Shown: positions 1 through 4,370 of the stretch, one piece after another
How positions within the stretch are numbered: the first letter of the stretch is position 1
Layout of the letters: every line of letters starts with the position of its first letter
NCBI GenBank assembly: GCA_964625145.1
Contig: CAZVAQ010000194.1
Location: 1-5,758 of the forward strand
Direction of reading: 5' to 3'
Origin: CAYTRP01 sp964625145
GTDB lineage: Bacteria; Sumerlaeota; Sumerlaeia; SLMS01; JAHLLQ01
DNA: 5,758 nucleotides
Notes under the pieces: model-generated
Told to the model about the DNA's origin: nothing
Databases searched by the model: none
Seen by the model: the letters and a program-made list of their open reading frames with translations, nothing else
Made by a program: the position numbers and the translations under genes

Positions 1-1
1 T

Positions 2-1048
2 GCCTTGGAGGACGCCGACATCGACCTGCGCCTCATGATGATTGCCCAATGGCGCAAGCCCACGGCCGAGCACCTCTGTCTCGCCAAGGACGGCGCGCGC
101 CTGCTTCGCATCCGGCGCCCTCGACATTCCATCGCGCGCGCCTGGGCAACGGGTGACGGACCAAGAGTCGAATCACTGATCGGTGGCGAAGCGGCCGTGC
201 ACTTCTCCCCTCACGGCATACCGTTCCCCGACGGCCCCATCCCCTGTGCCGTGCTGGTGCCATCGCTTCAGGTGCCGGGCACCGATCCGTTGCACAACGC
301 GCCGTGGTTGACGGAAAGGGAAGTCCCCCGATGGAAACGACAACTGGCGCAGTGCCCGCTCATCCTCGCACCGACAATGGCGCTTTGCGAGGAACTGCGT
401 GCGCAGGTTCCAGACGCCGCCGACCGCATCCGTCATCTCCCGCTTGGTGTTGATGAATCGACTTTCTTCATCGAGAACACCCGGTTGGTGGAAAGTACCC
501 GCCAACATTGGGGAGTGCCGGCCAGCAGCTTTCTCCTCGCTGTCATGGGCCACGGCGAATGGGATCGCGCCCAGTTGTTGATCGACCTCTACGATGAACT
601 GCGAAAGCGCGAACCGGCTACTCCGCACCTGGTCGTCCTCGGTTGGAAGGGCCGCGCGCCGGAAGTCCTGCGACGGCGGCGCGATCTCTATCGCTGCATC
701 CATGTCCTGCCGCACATTCCCGATGCACAGTTGCCAGCACTTTATTCGGGAGCGGTGACAACCATCCTCACCGGTACCTCCGGCGGTTGGCCTCACGCCT
801 TGCTGGAAGCCCAAGCATGCGGCTCGCCCGTGGTGGCGACGGATTCCGCCGCGAACCGGGAAGTGGCGGGGGAGAGCGCGATCCTGCTCGATTCCAATTC
901 AGCCGCAGATTGGGTGGAAGCCGTGCGCGGTCCGGCATTTCACCAGGAGCAACACGATCTGTGGAAGGAGCGCGGCCTGATCAATGCCGCGCGCTATCGG
1001 TGGGAACACACTGCCCGGGCGCTTCTGAGGCATTTGCGCGGGCTTTAG
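2..1048 (+). CDS. Glycosyltransferase family 4 (GT-B fold), 5' end cut by window edge
   Basis: Probable GT4 glycosyltransferase, which would move a sugar from a nucleotide-sugar donor to an acceptor at the cytoplasmic face, as in polysaccharide or glycolipid assembly. Donor and acceptor cannot be read from the sequence. Residues are counted from the TTG at 5. The acceptor-side Rossmann half covers about 1-150 and ends in the linker 'RIRHLPLGVDESTF' (142-155), a standard GT4 feature. The donor half follows: 'FLLAVMGHGEWDRAQLLIDLY' region (176-196), 'HVLPHIPDAQLPALYSGA' (233-250), then the nucleotide-sugar loop 'GGWPHALLEAQACGSPVVAT' (260-279). The C-terminal 'YRWEHTARALL' (331-341) is also typical. 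The EX7E motif is altered: Glu268 is present, but the first Glu is Gly260. The reading frame is open to base 2, and the N-terminal glycine-rich loop of GT4 enzymes is missing, so roughly 15-30 residues probably lie outside the window. The TTG at 5 is a possible but unsupported start. The gene ends in TAG and overlaps the convergent zinc-ribbon gene by 4 bases. Confidence 0.88.
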   Translation, partial: ALEDADIDLRLMMIAQWRKPTAEHLCLAKDGARLLRIRRPRHSIARAWATGDGPRVESLIGGEAAVHFSPHGIPFPDGPIPCAVLVPSLQVPGTDPLHNAPWLTEREVPRWKRQLAQCPLILAPTMALCEELRAQVPDAADRIRHLPLGVDESTFFIENTRLVESTRQHWGVPASSFLLAVMGHGEWDRAQLLIDLYDELRKREPATPHLVVLGWKGRAPEVLRRRRDLYRCIHVLPHIPDAQLPALYSGAVTTILTGTSGGWPHALLEAQACGSPVVATDSAANREVAGESAILLDSNSAADWVEAVRGPAFHQEQHDLWKERGLINAARYRWEHTARALLRHLRGL

Positions 1049-1425
1049 GCGGGTTTCTCCGGCCTTCTCAAAAGGAACTCCGGCTCAAACTCGTGCCCGC
1101 AGTAGACGCACTTGGGCGCGCTGCGCGGCGAGTTGCGGCCGCAACCCGGGCACACCACCGGTGTCTTGTCTTCCCGCAGGCGTCCGTCCCGCGTTCCGTC
1201 CAGCTCATCCACATAGAGCATCCACTCCTTGAACTCGTCCTCGTGGATGACCTTCTTCTCCAGCAGGATCATCAGCAGCGTCTGGATGATCAGGTCCTGC
1301 CGGTCGATGCGGCCCTGCAGCGAATCGAGCGTCCCGCGGGCCTGATGATCGATGCGTCCGGCACTGGACAGCACGGCATTGGCCTGGCCGTAGGCACGGG
1401 CGGCGGCGGCTCCCGAAAGTGGCAT
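1045..1425 (-). CDS. Small C4 zinc-ribbon protein of unknown function (126 aa)
   Basis: I do not recognise a named family. Four parts can be seen. An Ala/Gly-rich N-terminus (1-25) is followed by a likely amphipathic helical segment (about 30-75, containing 'RQDLIIQTLLMILLEKKVI'). Next comes a charged turn 'YVDELDGTRDGRL' (71-83), then a C-terminal zinc ribbon with Cys92-X2-Cys95 ('CPGCG') and Cys106-X2-Cys109 ('CVYCG'). The four cysteines in two knuckles strongly suggest one structural zinc ion. There is no signal peptide or membrane segment, so it is probably cytoplasmic. From memory, small proteins with a 'helical segment, D-G-x-x-D-G turn, C4 ribbon' layout occur in planctomycete-like genomes; this is unverified. 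The ATG start at 1425 is well supported by a perfect Shine-Dalgarno 6 bases upstream. The gene ends in TAA tail to tail with the glycosyltransferase. A terminator separates it from murA, so it is probably its own transcription unit. A DNA, RNA or protein binding role is possible but not shown. Confidence 0.85.
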   Translation of the reverse strand: MPLSGAAAARAYGQANAVLSSAGRIDHQARGTLDSLQGRIDRQDLIIQTLLMILLEKKVIHEDEFKEWMLYVDELDGTRDGRLREDKTPVVCPGCGRNSPRSAPKCVYCGHEFEPEFLLRRPEKPA

Positions 1426-1431
1426 GATGCG

Positions 1432-1438
1432 ACCTCCT
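1432..1438 (-). promoter_or_regulatory. Strong Shine-Dalgarno of the zinc-ribbon gene
   Basis: On the - strand the sequence reads AGGAGGT, followed by 6 bases and then the ATG at 1425. This is a perfect match to the anti-Shine-Dalgarno core at ideal spacing. It fixes the start of the zinc-ribbon gene and is the strongest ribosome binding site in the window, which suggests efficient translation. Confidence 0.85.
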
Positions 1439-1455
1439 CTGGAATCTGTCTGCTG

Positions 1456-1485
1456 ACTTTACCGGTGGTTGGGTTGGTTATTCAA
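1456..1485 (-). promoter_or_regulatory. Possible sigma70-type promoter of the zinc-ribbon gene
   Basis: On the - strand, TTGAAT (1485-1480) is followed after 18 bases by TAAAGT (1461-1456). These resemble -35 and -10 boxes and would start transcription near 1449, giving a leader of about 25 bases that includes the AGGAGGT site. The placement is sensible, just downstream of the murA terminator and upstream of the gene. Both boxes are imperfect and the spacer is one base over the optimum, so this remains a candidate only. Confidence 0.3.
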
Positions 1486-1510
1486 GCCCGACAGGCAAGC
1501 CCACCCATGG

Positions 1511-1541
1511 AAAAGGGCCGAACCAGCTATCGGTTCGGCCC
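1511..1541 (-). terminator. Intrinsic (Rho-independent) terminator of murA
   Basis: A perfect 10-base-pair inverted repeat pairs GGGCCGAACC (1515-1524) with GGTTCGGCCC (1532-1541) around a 7-base loop. The + strand has AAAA immediately before the left arm (1511-1514), so the - strand transcript has a GC-rich hairpin followed by UUUU. It lies about 35 bases past the murA stop codon. The orientation therefore fits termination of murA transcription before the zinc-ribbon gene. The U-run is short, but the stem is strong and perfectly paired. Confidence 0.85.
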
Positions 1542-1576
1542 ATGATGCATTCCTCACCGTCGACTCGCGGCGACCC

Positions 1577-2965
1577 TCAACACCCCGCCGCGCGCGATTC
1601 AATCTGCGTTTCCGCATCGGAGAAGGTATCCACCTCCGAGGGCAGTTCCTCGGCGGGGGTGAAGATCGGCGCCTCGAAGCCCGGGTCTTCCTCCACCTCG
1701 ACCTTGCGGCGGATGCGGGCCCCCACAGCGGCGAGCTTCTGCTCGAACTTCTCGTAGCCGCGCTCGATATGGTAAATGCGGCGGACCTGGCTCTCGCCCT
1801 CGGCGGCCAGCGCTGCCAGAACCAGCGCCGCACCTGCCCGCAAGTCGGAGGACATCACCGCGGCCCCTTCGTAGCGATCCACGCCCAGGATGTGGGCACT
1901 GTCACCATCCACGCGCATGCAGGCCCCAAGGCGGTTCAGCTCATCCACGTGCATGAAGCGCTCGCGGTAAATCGTCTCGCGGACACTGGACGCCCCGGGC
2001 GTAAGCCCCAGAAGAGCCACAAACGCCGGCTGGATGTCTGTTGCCAGCCCCGGATAGGGCTCCGTCACGAGATCCAGCGGGAGCGGCCCCCGGTCCTCGC
2101 CGCGGCGCACGCGGATCGTCTCCTCATCCATGTGGTCAATCTGCGCGCCCCACTCGCGCATGGCCCACAGGGACGCGGTCATGGCCGTCGGGTCGCAGTG
2201 CTTGATCAGCAGATCGCCGCCGGTGATGAGCGCCGCGATGCCGAAAGTGGCCGCCTCGATTCGGTCCGGCGTCACCTTCCATTGCACAGGATGCAGGCGG
2301 TCGACGCCACGGATGGTCAGCGTGTTCGTGTTGATCCCCTCGATGTCGGCGCCCATGGCCGTCAGGAAGTTGATGAGTTCCTGAACCTCGGGCTCGCGGG
2401 CGGCACCGCGGATGATGGTGGTTCCTTCCGCGAGGACCGCCGCCATCAGGACATTGCAGGTGGCCCCGACGGAGGGGCCATTCTTCCCGGAGAGGACCAT
2501 CTCGCACCCGCGCAGGCCGTTGTGGGCGGCGTGGATGTAGCCCTTCCTCTCGATGATCTGCACACCGAGGGCCTCGAATCCCCGCAGGTGCAGGTCGATG
2601 GGGCGGCTGCCGATGTTGCATCCGCCCGGCTTGCTGACCGCCGCGCGCTTGCGCCGGGCGATGATCGGGCCGAACGCGTACATGGACGCCCGCATCTTGC
2701 GCATCAATTCGTAGGGGACCCATTCCGTGTCGAACGTGCGCGAATCGATCACCATGCGGCCATTGCGGAAGATGACCTTCACGTTCAGGTGCTCGAGAAG
2801 GTCCACCATGGAGTACACGTCCCGCAGATGGGGGACGTTCTCCAAAACGGTCATGCCGTCGGCCAGCAACGCGGCGCACAGCAGGGGGAGACAGGCGTTC
2901 TTGGATCCGCTGACGGTGACAGTCCCGCGCAGGGGTTGCCCGCCTTCGATGACATACATGTCCAT
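1577..2965 (-). CDS. murA: UDP-N-acetylglucosamine 1-carboxyvinyltransferase (MurA)
   Basis: MurA carries out the first committed step of peptidoglycan synthesis in the cytoplasm, moving enolpyruvate from phosphoenolpyruvate to UDP-GlcNAc. Family landmarks fall almost exactly where they do in E. coli MurA. They include Lys22-Asn23 in 'SGSKNA', 'MRAS' with Arg92, catalytic Cys116 in 'PGGCNIGSRP', Arg121, 'PDRIE' (234-238), Asp310 in 'ATDIQ', 'RFMHVDEL' (336-343) and Arg376 in 'DLRAGAALV'. Cys116, rather than Asp, predicts fosfomycin sensitivity. The catalytic core ends near residue 420, and a 42-residue acidic tail follows, making 462 residues against the usual 415-430. The ATG at 2965 is preferred because 'MDMYVIEGG' matches the family N-terminus and GAAGGA (2981-2976) lies 10 bases upstream. 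A TTG at 3046 would add 27 residues without family support. The stop is TGA. The gene is divergent from the cyclase gene and is followed by a strong terminator, so it appears monocistronic on its 3' side. Confidence 0.97.
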   Translation of the reverse strand: MDMYVIEGGQPLRGTVTVSGSKNACLPLLCAALLADGMTVLENVPHLRDVYSMVDLLEHLNVKVIFRNGRMVIDSRTFDTEWVPYELMRKMRASMYAFGPIIARRKRAAVSKPGGCNIGSRPIDLHLRGFEALGVQIIERKGYIHAAHNGLRGCEMVLSGKNGPSVGATCNVLMAAVLAEGTTIIRGAAREPEVQELINFLTAMGADIEGINTNTLTIRGVDRLHPVQWKVTPDRIEAATFGIAALITGGDLLIKHCDPTAMTASLWAMREWGAQIDHMDEETIRVRRGEDRGPLPLDLVTEPYPGLATDIQPAFVALLGLTPGASSVRETIYRERFMHVDELNRLGACMRVDGDSAHILGVDRYEGAAVMSSDLRAGAALVLAALAAEGESQVRRIYHIERGYEKFEQKLAAVGARIRRKVEVEEDPGFEAPIFTPAEELPSEVDTFSDAETQIESRAAGC

Positions 2966-3275
2966 TGGTAATGGATCCTTCGAGGGGAAAGTCTCGGGTG
3001 GGGCCGTGGGCTCAATTCGGGCGCCGTGACGCCTGTCCTCAAGCAACTCGGGAGAATCTCCCCGCAGCAGCCGACAGGGTGCCGAACACTGTCAACTAAT
3101 GATCGCGTTCGCCGCGGCGATATTCCGCATCGGGATGGCGCACGGCGGTGGTTTTGGACTTGTGCATCTTCGCCGTCACCGCTGACATCAGGCCTATGAC
3201 TGTGGGGACGGCCCCCGCAGGCGGAGACTTGGGGCAGCCAATGGGTAGCTGGCGCGGACCCCGGACGAGTGGTCG
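2966..3275. other. Divergent intergenic region between murA and the FHA-GGDEF gene
   Basis: These 310 bases should carry the promoters of both flanking genes, but I could not identify a convincing one for either. On the - strand there is a perfect TTGACA (3095-3090), a good -35 box for murA, yet nothing like TATAAT lies 16-18 bases downstream. A weak 5-base inverted repeat, GACAG (3073-3077) with CTGTC (3089-3093), overlaps this box and could be an operator or chance. A 30-codon open frame on the - strand (3188 down to 3096) ends directly before TTGACA and is discussed as a finding. A murA Shine-Dalgarno sits at 2976-2981. No tRNA or recognisable riboswitch was seen, and no c-di-GMP (GEMM) aptamer core. 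Confidence 0.5.
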
Positions 3276-4349
3276 ATGCCGCAACAACATACAAAAGGCA
3301 ATGAATCTGGATCAGGTTCCGGCAATCCGGACCGGCGCGACCGCAGCAGCGATGCGCGGCGGTCTCTGGATTCGGAAGCCACGCAGTTCCGCCTGCAGGC
3401 AGGGCCCCCTCCCCCCGAGAGCCAGCGTGAGGAAGTCTTCCGCCCCGTGCTGATCTGCCTCTCTGGCGAACTGCGCGGCCAGCGCAGGCCGCTGGATTCG
3501 CGCACCCTCATCATCGGCCGGGGCAGCTCCGCCGACTGGCACATCGACGACGGAATCACCTCCCGCACCCACGCGCAGATCACCTACGAGAACGTGGATG
3601 ACCCGCGCTCCATGCCGAGGTGCTACGTCGAGGACCTCGGCTCCCGAAACGGCACCGAACTGAACGGAAAGCAGATCGAGGGCCCCACGCGGTTGGTCGA
3701 GCGCGACCGGCTGCTGGTCGGCTCCACCGTCATCGGCTTCTACGTCCGCGACTCCGACGAGCTGCAGAATGAGATGTCCCTCTACCACTCGGCCACCAAG
3801 GACCCCCTGACGGCCCTGGACAACCGCCGCCAGTTGCAGGCCACCGTCAGGACCTTGATGAGCCGGTGGCGCCAGAAGAACCGCAGCATGGCGTTCCTCA
3901 TGATGGACATCGATCATTTCAAGAAGGTCAACGACACCCACGGCCACAACGTCGGCGACATGGCCTTGAAGCACATCGCCACGGTGATGCGGCAGACCGT
4001 CCGCGAGAACGACACGCCGTGCCGATGGGGCGGCGAGGAGTTCGCTGTGGTCATGCCCAATATCTCCGCGCGGTCGGCCCTGCGCGTTGCCGAGAACCTG
4101 CGGCGCGCCATCGAATCGCAGCCTCTCCATGTCGACGGGATCGAGCTGCCGTTGACCGTCAGCGTGGGCATCACGCTCAGCAACTCCAGCGATAGCATGG
4201 AGTCGATATTCCAGCGCGCCGACGAGCTGCTCTATCGCGCGAAGCAGTCCGGACGGAACCGGGTCGAGGCTGACGAGGCCATCCTGGTCGGTTGCCTGAG
4301 CAGCCAAACGGGGCACGACAGCTCCGCCCATGTCCCAAAGCGCATCTGA
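3276..4349 (+). CDS. FHA-GGDEF protein, probable diguanylate cyclase
   Basis: Predicted cytoplasmic enzyme making c-di-GMP from two GTP, with an N-terminal phosphothreonine-binding module. Residues 1-55 are a Gly/Ser/Arg/Pro-rich, probably disordered leader. The FHA domain spans about 56-157 and keeps its binding residues: Gly81-Arg82, Ser96-Arg97-X-His99, and Asn125-Gly126 in 'DLGSRNGT', plus 'LNG' (129-131). The GGDEF domain spans about 172-332: 'DPLTALDNRR' (176-185), metal and substrate residues Asp211, Asn219 and Asp228, and the active loop 'GGEEF' at 252-256. An inhibitory RxxD site (Arg243-Asp246) sits at the same distance from the loop as in PleD, predicting product feedback. No membrane segment or receiver domain is seen, so input should come through FHA binding to a phosphorylated partner. 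No Ser/Thr kinase is in the window. The ATG start has only weak Shine-Dalgarno support, but an in-frame TAG at 3246 limits upstream extension. The C-terminal 25 residues after 'GRNRVEADEA' look unstructured. The AsmA-like frame follows directly, so co-transcription is likely. Confidence 0.95.
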   Translation: MPQQHTKGNESGSGSGNPDRRDRSSDARRSLDSEATQFRLQAGPPPPESQREEVFRPVLICLSGELRGQRRPLDSRTLIIGRGSSADWHIDDGITSRTHAQITYENVDDPRSMPRCYVEDLGSRNGTELNGKQIEGPTRLVERDRLLVGSTVIGFYVRDSDELQNEMSLYHSATKDPLTALDNRRQLQATVRTLMSRWRQKNRSMAFLMMDIDHFKKVNDTHGHNVGDMALKHIATVMRQTVRENDTPCRWGGEEFAVVMPNISARSALRVAENLRRAIESQPLHVDGIELPLTVSVGITLSNSSDSMESIFQRADELLYRAKQSGRNRVEADEAILVGCLSSQTGHDSSAHVPKRI

Positions 4350-4370
4350 TCACCAAGAGAGCTCACTCCG

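Noticed and set aside
271..283. 13-base palindrome GGTGCCGGGCACC
   Set aside because: It is inside the glycosyltransferase coding region, with a one-base loop and no repeat copy elsewhere in the window; likely chance in GC-rich sequence.
1013..1048. Terminator hairpin at the end of the glycosyltransferase gene
   Set aside because: GCCC...GGGC and GCGC...GCGC arms can pair only with a two-base bulge, the structure lies inside the coding end, and it is followed by just three T bases.
1469..2971. 500-codon open frame on the + strand opposite murA
   Set aside because: It is fully antisense to murA, which has clear family motifs. Long antisense frames are expected in GC-rich genes, and the product is His/Arg/Asp-rich without a recognisable domain.
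3067..3095. Full sigma70 promoter for murA at TTGACA
   Set aside because: The -35 box is perfect, but the bases 16-18 positions downstream are GC-rich and do not resemble a -10 box, so I do not call a promoter.
2966..3275. c-di-GMP riboswitch ahead of the cyclase gene
   Set aside because: I looked for the conserved GEMM-I core (such as GCAAAGCC) on both strands and did not find it.
3148..3453. 101-codon + strand frame starting before the cyclase gene
   Set aside because: It overlaps the start of the FHA-GGDEF gene in a different frame, has no domain, and is rich in Arg/Pro/Cys like an out-of-frame product.
3312..4331. 339-codon open frame on the - strand opposite the FHA-GGDEF gene
   Set aside because: It mirrors a gene with complete FHA and GGDEF motifs and shows no domain of its own; a codon-bias shadow.
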